The notes beneath the pieces were generated by a model. It had not been told where the DNA came from, did not search any database, and saw nothing but the letters and a program-made list of their open reading frames with translations. Source: Bacteroidota bacterium (GTDB lineage Bacteria > Bacteroidota > Ignavibacteria > Ignavibacteriales > Ignavibacteriaceae). Taken from it: 9,229 nt of DNA. Made by a program: the position numbers and the translations under genes. Numbering within the stretch: position 1 is the stretch's first letter; every line of letters begins with the position of its first letter. Positions 1-6,611 of this stretch are shown piece by piece. The stretch is from assembly GCA_023406915.1 (NCBI GenBank), contig JAEXTR010000108.1:1-9229 (forward strand). Reading direction: 5' to 3'.

Positions 1-333
1 GGGTGGAATCGTGCAGCATCAGAGCTCAGACTTAGTACTGTCAGAGAAGAAGCAACAACCAGGTCTGTAAAAAGGGAAAGCGATCTTTTGAGCCCAGCAC
101 TTGCCCGGATTGCTGATGCAATGTATCCGGGTGAAGTCAGTCTGGTGTTTCCGGTGCCAGGTGACCGGTTTTTTGTATTTACCGTGCATAAAAAATATTA
201 TCAGGGTGAGACACTTCCATTTGATGCTGCCAGAGAGAAGGTTCTTAGCTTCAAACAGGAAGTACGACGCAAGCAACTTGCCGATTCTCTTTTTAGGGAG
301 ATGGCAAAAAAATATTCAGTAGAAATCAGGTAA
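1..333 (+). CDS. C-terminal end of a probable SurA/PpiD-like periplasmic peptidyl-prolyl isomerase or chaperone (5' truncated)
   Basis: The reading frame is open from the first base to a TAA at 331-333, giving about 110 residues of a protein that starts outside the window. An internal ATG at 88 is not the likely start because the frame runs on upstream. The visible part has a segment like the end of a parvulin domain (GEVSLVFPV, then DRFFVFTVHKK, where parvulins have 'G-is-pv' and 'G-hII-v'). It is followed by a charged helical tail with FDAAREKV and ending YSVEIR, which resembles the C-terminal helix and strand of SurA/PpiD/PrsA proteins. The complete surA-like gene begins 8 nt later, so the two are surely co-transcribed and are probably paralogous outer-membrane-protein folding factors. 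The catalytic part is outside the window, so isomerase activity cannot be judged. The family call is inferred from this tail and from context. Confidence 0.6.
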   Translation, partial: GWNRAASELRLSTVREEATTRSVKRESDLLSPALARIADAMYPGEVSLVFPVPGDRFFVFTVHKKYYQGETLPFDAAREKVLSFKQEVRRKQLADSLFREMAKKYSVEIR

Positions 334-341
334 CATCCTAT

Positions 342-1631
342 ATGAAAAAAGCACTCTTCGCACTTTTATTAATTCTGCCTTCGCTGTTGCAAGCCCAACC
401 GGTGATTGACCGTATTGTCGCAATAGTGGATGAGGAGATTATTCTGCAATCCGAGTTGGATTTCCGGACACGCACGGAAGCGATGAGACAGAATACGAGT
501 CCTGACCGCCCGGGATTTAAAAAAGAGATTCTCAACGCCATGGTTGAGGAGAAGCTTTTATATGCTCAGGCAGTGCTTGATTCAATTGTAATTGGTGATG
601 AAGAGCTTGCAAGAGCAATTGATTACCAGATTGATGTACTGCATCAGCAGTTTGGGTCAAAAGAAAAGATTGAGCAGACTTACGGAATGCCAATTGAAAA
701 GATACGTCGGGAAATCAGGGAAGAAATTCGGAAAAATCTGCTCGTACAGAGATTGACTGAATCCCACTTTGGAAAAGTTGAATCAAGCAGACGCGAGGTT
801 GAGGACTTTTACAAGCAGTTCAAGGATAGTCTTGGTACCATTCCAGAAAAGGTTACCATTTCTCACATCTTCCGCAATCCAGGATTATCTGAGACTATTA
901 AACTTCGGTACAAAAAAATCGCAGAAGGGTTGCTGGATTCAATAAAAGCAGGTGCGGATTTTGCTGACCTTGCTAAACGGTATTCTGATGATCCAGGCAG
1001 TGCTAAGGTTGGGGGTGATCTTGGTTTTGTTAAGAAGGGCGTTTTTTATCCTGAATTTGAATCAGCTGCTTTTGCGCTAAGTGATAAGCAGATATCGGAT
1101 GTAGTTGAATCCCCAGTGGGGTTTCATATTATTCAATTGCTTGACCGGAGAGGTGAATCAATCAACACTAGACACATCCTGATAAAAGTGAAAGCTGATG
1201 ATCAGTCTGATCTGGAAGCAATTGAGTTCTTAAGTGACGTAAGAGACAGCATCATGAGGAAGACAGCAACCTTTACTGATCTGGCGAAGAAGTATAGTCA
1301 CGATAAAGAAAGTGCCCGTTTTGGAGGTTCGTTAGGAACATTATTTATAAATCAGCTTGAACGGATTGATAAAGGCGTGATCAATACAGTATCTGCTATG
1401 AAGGAAGGGGACGTGAGTTTCCCGAAAAGAGTAACCCTTCAGAAGGACTCATACGGTTATCACATTGTCTTTCTTGAAAAACGTATTCCGCCGCACCTGC
1501 CAGATCTTGAAGTGGATTTCGCTGAACTGAAGCGACTTGCAGATGAATACAAGAAGCAGAAAATGTATGTTGAATGGATGGACTCACTCCGGAACCAGAT
1601 CTTCTGGCAGATTAAGGTGGAGGACATTTGA
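342..1631 (+). CDS. surA: SurA-like periplasmic chaperone / peptidyl-prolyl cis-trans isomerase with two parvulin domains
   Basis: This 429-residue protein should fold or escort outer-membrane proteins in the periplasm. The N-terminus MKKALFALLLILPSLLQAQP is a signal peptide, with likely cleavage after residue 18 (LQA). Residues 20-165 form the SurA N-terminal chaperone region, opening with IDRIVAIVDEEIILQSEL, a hallmark of the family. Parvulin domain 1 (about 170-268) has the canonical landmarks: SHIF, FADLAKRYSDDPGS, GGDLGF, FYPEFESAAFAL and GFHIIQL. Parvulin domain 2 (about 275-380) has TRHILIK, FTDLAKKYSHDKES, FGGSLG and YGYHIVFL, but its middle is divergent. The C-terminal helix ends IKVEDI. 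The ATG at 342 has AGG at 328-330 as a weak ribosome site 11 nt upstream and follows the previous stop by 8 nt. The length matches E. coli SurA (about 430). The family is sure; whether it is the orthologue of E. coli SurA is less so. Confidence 0.9.
   Translation: MKKALFALLLILPSLLQAQPVIDRIVAIVDEEIILQSELDFRTRTEAMRQNTSPDRPGFKKEILNAMVEEKLLYAQAVLDSIVIGDEELARAIDYQIDVLHQQFGSKEKIEQTYGMPIEKIRREIREEIRKNLLVQRLTESHFGKVESSRREVEDFYKQFKDSLGTIPEKVTISHIFRNPGLSETIKLRYKKIAEGLLDSIKAGADFADLAKRYSDDPGSAKVGGDLGFVKKGVFYPEFESAAFALSDKQISDVVESPVGFHIIQLLDRRGESINTRHILIKVKADDQSDLEAIEFLSDVRDSIMRKTATFTDLAKKYSHDKESARFGGSLGTLFINQLERIDKGVINTVSAMKEGDVSFPKRVTLQKDSYGYHIVFLEKRIPPHLPDLEVDFAELKRLADEYKKQKMYVEWMDSLRNQIFWQIKVEDI
1614..1623 (+). 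promoter_or_regulatory. Strong Shine-Dalgarno site that fixes the TTG start of the moxR gene
   Basis: AAGGTGGAGG lies inside the last surA codons. Its GGAGG core (1619-1623) ends 4 nt before TTG at 1628-1630. No ATG or GTG nearby fits as well, and the TTG overlaps the surA stop as TTGA, a typical translational-coupling junction. Confidence 0.75.
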
Positions 1632-2614
1632 GCAGGAGTCAGGCCACAGACGATACAGAATTAGCCGCACGGCTGCACCAGGATATTGCAGCTGTCAAAA
1701 AAGAAATTGCTAAGGTTATCATCGGTCAGGATGACATCATTGAGCAGATACTGATTGCGCTGCTCAGCCGCGGACATTGTCTGCTGGTTGGGGTTCCCGG
1801 TCTGGCCAAAACCTTGCTGATCCGTACACTCGCTGCTTCCCTTGACCTGCAATTCGGTAGAGTGCAGTTTACTCCGGATCTGATGCCGAGTGATATCACC
1901 GGAACAGAACTGGTTGAAGAAGATCCTATTACAAAGAAGAGAGAATTTCGCTTCATACCCGGACCTGTCTTTACTAATGTTTTGCTTGCAGATGAGATAA
2001 ACAGAACTCCTCCGAAAACTCAGTCCGCCTTACTTGAAGCTATGCAGGAACACCGTGTTACAATTGGTGGTAAGTCATATACTCTTAGGGAGCCTTTTTT
2101 CGTTCTTGCCACGCAGAACCCAATTGAACAGGAGGGGACTTACCCGCTGCCCGAGGCACAATTGGATCGTTTCATGTTTAACCTGTGGGTTGATTACCCT
2201 TCATATGAGGAAGAAAAACTTATTGTTGCTTCAACTACTGGGGCGCTTGAACCAACGCTGAACCAGATTATTGACGGTGTCCGGTTGATGGAGTATCAGG
2301 ATTTACTCAAACGGGTTCCGGTGACTGATCAGGTGATCGACTATGCAGTAGCTCTTACTACTAAAACCCGTCCTCAAAACGATAAAGCGCCGGACATAGT
2401 AAAGTCAATGGTAAGATGGGGGGCAGGTCCAAGGGCATCTCAATTCCTTGTACTCGCAGCGAAGGCGAAAGCAATACTGGACGGCAGATTCTCACCAAAT
2501 AATGACGATATCCGCTTTGCGATGATTCCGGTGCTCAGACACCGGATCATTACCAACTTTAATGCCGATGCCGAAGGTATTACTCCGGTTGACATAATCA
2601 ATAAAATTGTTTAA
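1628..2614 (+). CDS. moxR: MoxR-family AAA+ ATPase
   Basis: A 328-residue cytoplasmic AAA+ ATPase of the MoxR family, whose members act as chaperones that mature or insert cofactors into partner proteins, often with von Willebrand A proteins. Visible motifs are VIIGQDD (30-36), Walker A GVPGLAKT (55-62), Walker B LLADE (119-123) followed by INRTPPKTQSALLEAMQE, sensor 1 ATQNP (161-165), the family signature EGTYPLPEAQLDRF (169-182), and a sensor 2 region GPRAS (267-271). All catalytic elements look intact and the length is normal. The start is a TTG overlapping the surA stop by 4 bp, with a strong ribosome site. MoxR genes usually precede a DUF58 gene and vWA genes. Here a terminator and an unrelated signalling gene follow, so the partner is elsewhere or absent. 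The physical coupling to SurA suggests, but does not prove, a link to envelope protein quality control. Confidence 0.93.
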   Translation: MSRSQATDDTELAARLHQDIAAVKKEIAKVIIGQDDIIEQILIALLSRGHCLLVGVPGLAKTLLIRTLAASLDLQFGRVQFTPDLMPSDITGTELVEEDPITKKREFRFIPGPVFTNVLLADEINRTPPKTQSALLEAMQEHRVTIGGKSYTLREPFFVLATQNPIEQEGTYPLPEAQLDRFMFNLWVDYPSYEEEKLIVASTTGALEPTLNQIIDGVRLMEYQDLLKRVPVTDQVIDYAVALTTKTRPQNDKAPDIVKSMVRWGAGPRASQFLVLAAKAKAILDGRFSPNNDDIRFAMIPVLRHRIITNFNADAEGITPVDIINKIV

Positions 2615-2638
2615 TCCTTCGATAATATTGTAATGACC

Positions 2639-2673
2639 AGGAACCCCGGATGATTGAATTCCGGGGTTCTTTT
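2639..2673 (+). terminator. Rho-independent terminator after moxR
   Basis: A perfect 10-bp stem, GAACCCCGGA (2641-2650) against TCCGGGGTTC (2660-2669), encloses a 9-nt loop. It extends by a G-T and an A-T pair and runs directly into four T residues (2670-2673). It lies 25 nt past the moxR stop and ends the ppiC-surA-moxR unit, so the following signalling gene needs its own promoter. Confidence 0.9.
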
Positions 2674-2746
2674 CGCATTGTATCCTTAAATCTTTATATT
2701 TCCTTGTTAAAAATTTTTTGTTGATCAGAGAATACCGGCATACCCT
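2674..2746 (+). promoter_or_regulatory. AT-rich leader presumed to hold the promoter of the pseudo-kinase/gltX unit
   Basis: After the terminator, this 73-nt stretch is the only place for a promoter for the downstream gene. It contains TTTATATT (2693-2700) and TTGTTA (2704-2709) followed by a T-rich run, but I find no well-spaced -35/-10 pair. There is no Shine-Dalgarno sequence before the ATG at 2747 (GGCATACCCTATG), so translation starts without one or from a very short leader. The promoter assignment rests on position only. Confidence 0.3.
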
Positions 2747-5101
2747 ATGAATAACGAATACTCACGGTTTATTACTCACTACAACGAGTTATATGAGGCA
2801 GCTGAGAGAAATGCCCCTGATTTTGGGGAGACTCTTTGCAGTTTTATCATTGAAGAGTTTGGTTTGTTTGCAGCTGTACTCTTTAAGATAAAAGAGGGGG
2901 GACGTATTTCTGTACTCGGTAAATCAGCATCAGCCCGTAAGGTGTACGCACCGCTTACCGAGCACCGGTGTGAATCCTGCAACCTTTCAAAAGGACAAGC
3001 ACGTCCGTATGAACTGGTTGAAGAAAAGGATTGCAAACTCCCGCTGACAGATCTGGTGTATTATGAAGGGTGTATTTACATCCCACTCCGCAGTTCTTCC
3101 TATCTCCTCCGGATTTCGTCAAAGACACCTTTTGGACCTGGTGACTCTGCAACGATACAGGCAGCATCTCAGTTTCTTTCTCCGATTCTTGAGCGTTGGG
3201 AAGGTGAGGCGGGTCAGAAGAGCCTGCTCTTTAGCAAACTACTAACCATTTTGGCTCCGGAGCTACGAGCCCCGGCGAATAGTATAGTGGGATTTGCCTC
3301 CATCCTGAACGATGGTAAACTGACACCTACACAGGTTGAAAACCTGAACTCATTGAAGGAACATTCACAAAAGCTTCTGGCATTGCTGAATGAAGTTATC
3401 GACGTAGCTAAGGTTGATGCAGGGCTTGTTCCGGTCACACCAGGTAAAGCAGTGGTAAAACCTCTGATAGAAGAAGTTACTGGCCTTATTTCAGGACGGT
3501 ATGCTTCACCAGGATTACATTTTGATATCACCGTTCAGGGTAACGTTCCTGCTGAGGTGACTCTTGATGCACAAAAACTGAAACTCATACTCTTCAATCT
3601 GTTTGAATACCTTTTGGTACACGATCACAGAGTGCTGTTGACCGTCAATGCAAGAGTGTTTGAGGGGAGTCTGCAAATTATTGTCAGCTCAAATGACGTT
3701 AATCTTCCTGTCCGGCAAATTTCAGAGTTTCTGAATTCCTTTGAAGGCGGCGATTTTAATAATGGCAAGGGTGGTGCGCACCCACTGATGGGCTTACTGC
3801 TTGCCTCAAAGTTTGCTGAATTAATGGATGGTTCCCTTCGGTTTAACAGTGATGTAATCAAGGGTACAGAATGCACTGTTGCTATCAAAATTGACGAGCA
3901 AGTTATGACACCGGTTTCTGCCATTGAAGCCCAGATCAGTGCCCTCCCCAAACCAGGTGAGAAAAATAAGGTTCTGGTGATTGAGAGTGACTTTGCGACT
4001 TCAAAGCTTCTGAGCAATTATCTCTTTAAATGGGGCTATGAGCCCACTATTGCTAATAGTGGAGTCAAAGCAATCTCTCTGCTTGAGAATGAGCAGTTCA
4101 TGGCAATTATCATGGACATTATTTTGCCGGATGTTAATGGCCTTGAGCTTATGAAGAAGATCAGGGAAAATAAGGCAACGAAAAATATCCCCATCATCGT
4201 CTGTTCAGTTGAAGCAGAACAGCAAAAGGCATTTATGCTTGGCGCTGTTGAGTACTTCGTCAAGCCAATCAGTTTTAAGGACCTGGTTGAGGTGCTCACA
4301 AGCTATAAGCTGAAGAAGAATTCTAAAGTATTATGCGTGGATGATGATGTTCCTACACTCAATCTGATCCGCGATGCGATTGAGTCAGTTGGTTTGTATC
4401 CAATCGCAGAAGCTCACAGCAGCAGGGTTATGGAGCGGATTAAAGGGCAGGATATCGATCTTGCAATCGTTGACCTTGATATGCCGGAGTTGAATGGTTT
4501 CGAATTGATCAAACAGATTAAATCAGACCCGGCATTTGAACGTCTGCCTATTATTATTTATACCGGTAAAGAGAACTTTGAGGAAGACCTTGCCAAAATA
4601 GACGGGTTGTTTACTGAATTATTGAGCAAGCGCAGCACAAAAATTGAAGATCTTTCAGGTGTGATTGCCAAAATGATGCACCGGTATGAAGAAGCTACAC
4701 CGGTTGAAGAAGCAAAAATAGAAACAGACGCTCCCAAAATTCTGCTGGTTGAGGATTATAAACACTCCCAGATCATCGTAACCCGTCTCTTAAAAAAGAA
4801 TAACTTTCCACTAGTTGTAGTGGTTGAAAATGGAGCCGAAGCACTGGACGCAGCGCAGAAACAGCAGTTTGACCTGATTCTGATGGATATGCAGATGCCC
4901 GTGATGAATGGATTCGAGGCAACTGAGCGGATTAGGAAGTTGGATAATTACACTAATACGCCGATCATTGCCCTGACTGCGTTTGCCATGAAGGGGGACC
5001 GTGAGAAGTGCCTTGATGCCGGTGCTACAGACTATATTCCCAAACCAATTGACAGCGTTGATTTTATTGAAAAAGTAAAGAAGTACACCGGTAAGCGGTA
5101 A
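2747..5101 (+). CDS. Pseudo-histidine kinase with GAF-like sensor region and three C-terminal receiver domains
   Basis: This 784-residue cytoplasmic protein has no signal peptide or membrane segment. Residues 1-150 look like a GAF-type sensor with cysteines at 75, 78, 96 and 109. Residues 155-226 have a HisKA dimerisation helix pair, but the H-box reads APELRAPAN, with Pro171 where the phospho-accepting His of S-H-E-L-R-T-P should be. An HATPase_c-like fold spans about 235-383, yet the N-box Asn is Tyr288, the G1 box DxGxG reads SNDVN (315-319), and G2 reads HPLMGL (345-350). Autophosphorylation is therefore improbable. Receiver 1 (407-520) has Asp457, Ser487 and Lys506 but E-S in place of the acidic pair. 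Receiver 2 (526-645) has Asp532/533, Asp576, Thr606 and Lys628. Receiver 3 (663-782) is canonical with Glu669/Asp670, Asp714, Thr744 and Lys766. No output domain is visible. It probably integrates or stores phosphoryl groups from other kinases. gltX follows at 37 nt. Confidence 0.88.
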   Translation: MNNEYSRFITHYNELYEAAERNAPDFGETLCSFIIEEFGLFAAVLFKIKEGGRISVLGKSASARKVYAPLTEHRCESCNLSKGQARPYELVEEKDCKLPLTDLVYYEGCIYIPLRSSSYLLRISSKTPFGPGDSATIQAASQFLSPILERWEGEAGQKSLLFSKLLTILAPELRAPANSIVGFASILNDGKLTPTQVENLNSLKEHSQKLLALLNEVIDVAKVDAGLVPVTPGKAVVKPLIEEVTGLISGRYASPGLHFDITVQGNVPAEVTLDAQKLKLILFNLFEYLLVHDHRVLLTVNARVFEGSLQIIVSSNDVNLPVRQISEFLNSFEGGDFNNGKGGAHPLMGLLLASKFAELMDGSLRFNSDVIKGTECTVAIKIDEQVMTPVSAIEAQISALPKPGEKNKVLVIESDFATSKLLSNYLFKWGYEPTIANSGVKAISLLENEQFMAIIMDIILPDVNGLELMKKIRENKATKNIPIIVCSVEAEQQKAFMLGAVEYFVKPISFKDLVEVLTSYKLKKNSKVLCVDDDVPTLNLIRDAIESVGLYPIAEAHSSRVMERIKGQDIDLAIVDLDMPELNGFELIKQIKSDPAFERLPIIIYTGKENFEEDLAKIDGLFTELLSKRSTKIEDLSGVIAKMMHRYEEATPVEEAKIETDAPKILLVEDYKHSQIIVTRLLKKNNFPLVVVVENGAEALDAAQKQQFDLILMDMQMPVMNGFEATERIRKLDNYTNTPIIALTAFAMKGDREKCLDAGATDYIPKPIDSVDFIEKVKKYTGKR

Positions 5102-5114
5102 TGCACCGTGTACT
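5082..5114 (+). other. Inverted repeat (RNA hairpin) across the pseudo-kinase stop codon
   Basis: AGTACAC (5082-5088) pairs with GTGTACT (5108-5114). After one bulged C, GGT (5090-5092) pairs with ACC (5105-5107), leaving a 12-nt loop that contains the TAA stop. No T-run follows, so it is not a canonical terminator. It sits just upstream of the gltX ribosome site (AGAAGGA, 5121-5127) and could act as an mRNA processing or stability element. Confidence 0.4.
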
Positions 5115-5138
5115 GAACAGAGAAGGATACGTATACTG

Positions 5139-6596
5139 ATGATTTCGCAAGTACCAAGGGTGCGGTTTGCACCCAGCCCCACCGGTTATCTCCATGTAGG
5201 TGGATTACGCACAGCGCTTTATAACTACCTTTTTGCACGTCAAAAGGGGGGTGTCTTTGTCCTAAGAATTGAGGATACTGACCGGAACAGATTTGTTGAA
5301 GGTGCCGTCGAGAATTTGATTGATACCCTCCACTGGGCGGGGCTGAGTTTTGATGAGGGACCAGGAGTTGGGGGCAAATTTGGTCCGTATATGCAGTCAC
5401 AGCGACTGAACATCTATAGCGAGCATATTGATTATTTATTAAGTGAAAAGAAAGCATATCGTTGTTTCTGCACACCAGAGCGTCTGGATGAGATGAGAAA
5501 GAAGCTGGAAATTGCTGGTGGGCAGCCTATGTATGATAAACATTGCCTGCACTATACTGAGGAAGAGTCGGCAGCTAAGGCAGCAGCGGGTGAAAAGTTT
5601 GTTATCAGGATGAATGTTCCTGCAAACCGTACGGTTGTAGTACAGGATACCATCCGGGGCAGAGTTGAGTTTAATAGTTCAGTGGTTGATGATCAGATAC
5701 TGATTAAAACTGATGGCTATCCGACGTATCATTTAGCAAACGTGGTTGATGATCACCTAATGCAGATCACTCATGTCATCAGAGGTGAAGAGTGGCTTCC
5801 CTCCACGCCCAAGCACGTGCTGCTCTATGAGGCATTTGGCTGGGAAATACCTCAGTTCGCGCATCTGCCATTGCTGCTGAATCCGGATAAATCGAAACTG
5901 AGTAAACGGCAGGGGGATGTGGCTGTTGAAGATTACCGGAGCAAAGGCTATCTGAAGGAAGCCCTCGTGAATTTTGTTTCCCTGCTTGGTTGGAATGCGG
6001 GTGACGACAGAGAGATGTACCAGTTAGATGAACTGGTGCAGGCGTTTTCACTTGACCGGGTCAACAAGGCAGGTGCTGTGTTTCAGCTTGATAAATTAAA
6101 TTGGCTGAATCAGGAACATTTAAAGATGAAGCATGCAGCCGAGCTGGCAAAAGAACTTCACAGCATTATCAAGACTGACTACCCTGATTGGGAGGAAGTG
6201 TGCCAGGAGTATCTTGAACAGGTGGTGCCGCTTATGAAGGAACGGATCACATTTCTTGCTGATATTCCGAAGCAGGCTCCTTACTTTTTTATTGCTCCCG
6301 ATACCTTTGATGAAAAGGCAAGAGGGAAGGCATGGAACCCGGAAACGCGTAGTTTGATGGAAAAACTTGTTGCTAAATATACAGCAACTGAAGGTGAACC
6401 GACAAAGGATGTGTATGAGTCTTTACTAAGGCAGACAGCTGAAGAGTCAGGTGCATCTGCTGGAAAAATCATTCATGCAGTGCGTTTGGCAGCCAGCGGT
6501 GTCGCAGGTGGACCAGGTTTATTTGAGATGCTTGCTGTGATAGGGAAACAGGAAACTGTAACCAGGATTGAAAAAGCCATAAGCTTGATTGAATAG
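5139..6596 (+). CDS. gltX: Glutamyl-tRNA synthetase
   Basis: A 485-residue class I aminoacyl-tRNA synthetase that charges tRNA(Glu) with glutamate in the cytoplasm. The Rossmann fold starts RVRFAPSPTGYLHVGG with the HIGH-type motif HVGG (19-22), then ALYNYLFAR and RIEDTDR (43-49). The KMSKS-type motif is KLSKR (253-257) in DKSKLSKRQGD. A zinc site of E. coli type is present: Cys109-x-Cys111, 24 residues, Cys136-x-His138. RGEEWLPSTPKH (215-226) is the usual tRNA-acceptor-binding signature. The C-terminal part carries the anticodon-binding domain. Length is normal, and no truncation is seen. The ATG at 5139 is preceded by AGAAGGA at 5121-5127, an 11-nt gap. Whether it also charges tRNA(Gln) (non-discriminating form) cannot be decided by eye. 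It shares its direction with the pseudo-kinase gene and may be co-transcribed. Confidence 0.97.
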   Translation: MISQVPRVRFAPSPTGYLHVGGLRTALYNYLFARQKGGVFVLRIEDTDRNRFVEGAVENLIDTLHWAGLSFDEGPGVGGKFGPYMQSQRLNIYSEHIDYLLSEKKAYRCFCTPERLDEMRKKLEIAGGQPMYDKHCLHYTEEESAAKAAAGEKFVIRMNVPANRTVVVQDTIRGRVEFNSSVVDDQILIKTDGYPTYHLANVVDDHLMQITHVIRGEEWLPSTPKHVLLYEAFGWEIPQFAHLPLLLNPDKSKLSKRQGDVAVEDYRSKGYLKEALVNFVSLLGWNAGDDREMYQLDELVQAFSLDRVNKAGAVFQLDKLNWLNQEHLKMKHAAELAKELHSIIKTDYPDWEEVCQEYLEQVVPLMKERITFLADIPKQAPYFFIAPDTFDEKARGKAWNPETRSLMEKLVAKYTATEGEPTKDVYESLLRQTAEESGASAGKIIHAVRLAASGVAGGPGLFEMLAVIGKQETVTRIEKAISLIE

Positions 6597-6611
6597 TCAG
6601 GCTTTGATTTT
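6581..6611. terminator. Possible two-way terminator hairpin on the touching gltX and B12-protein stop codons
   Basis: AAGCTTGA (6581-6588) pairs with TCAGGCTT (6597-6604) in eight pairs, including one G-T wobble. The 8-nt loop ends in the gltX TAG, and the right arm starts with the reverse-strand stop. TGATTTT follows on the plus strand. On the minus strand the arm is followed by ATGGCTTTTT. An alternative stem is AAAGCC (6573-6578) with GGCTTT (6600-6605). The stem is weak, so termination is only plausible. Confidence 0.4.

Noticed and set aside
3362..3367. His206 as an alternative phospho-acceptor in the pseudo-kinase
   Set aside because: It lies in the second helix of the dimerisation domain (KEHSQKLLALLNEVID), not in the H-box, so it cannot replace the missing histidine in the known mechanism.
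3625..4017. A 130-codon minus-strand frame opposite the pseudo-kinase
   Set aside because: Shadow of the conserved plus-strand gene, with no ribosome site or recognisable domain.
5109..5137. Possible gltX promoter with TATACT (5132-5137) and TGTACT (5109-5114) 17 nt apart
   Set aside because: The -35 matches poorly, and the -10 would end one base before the ATG, placing the transcript start inside the coding sequence.
4811..5475. Two open frames (123 and 147 codons) on the minus strand opposite the receiver 3 and gltX 5' regions
   Set aside because: They overlap clearly conserved domains on the other strand and have low-complexity, non-protein-like composition.
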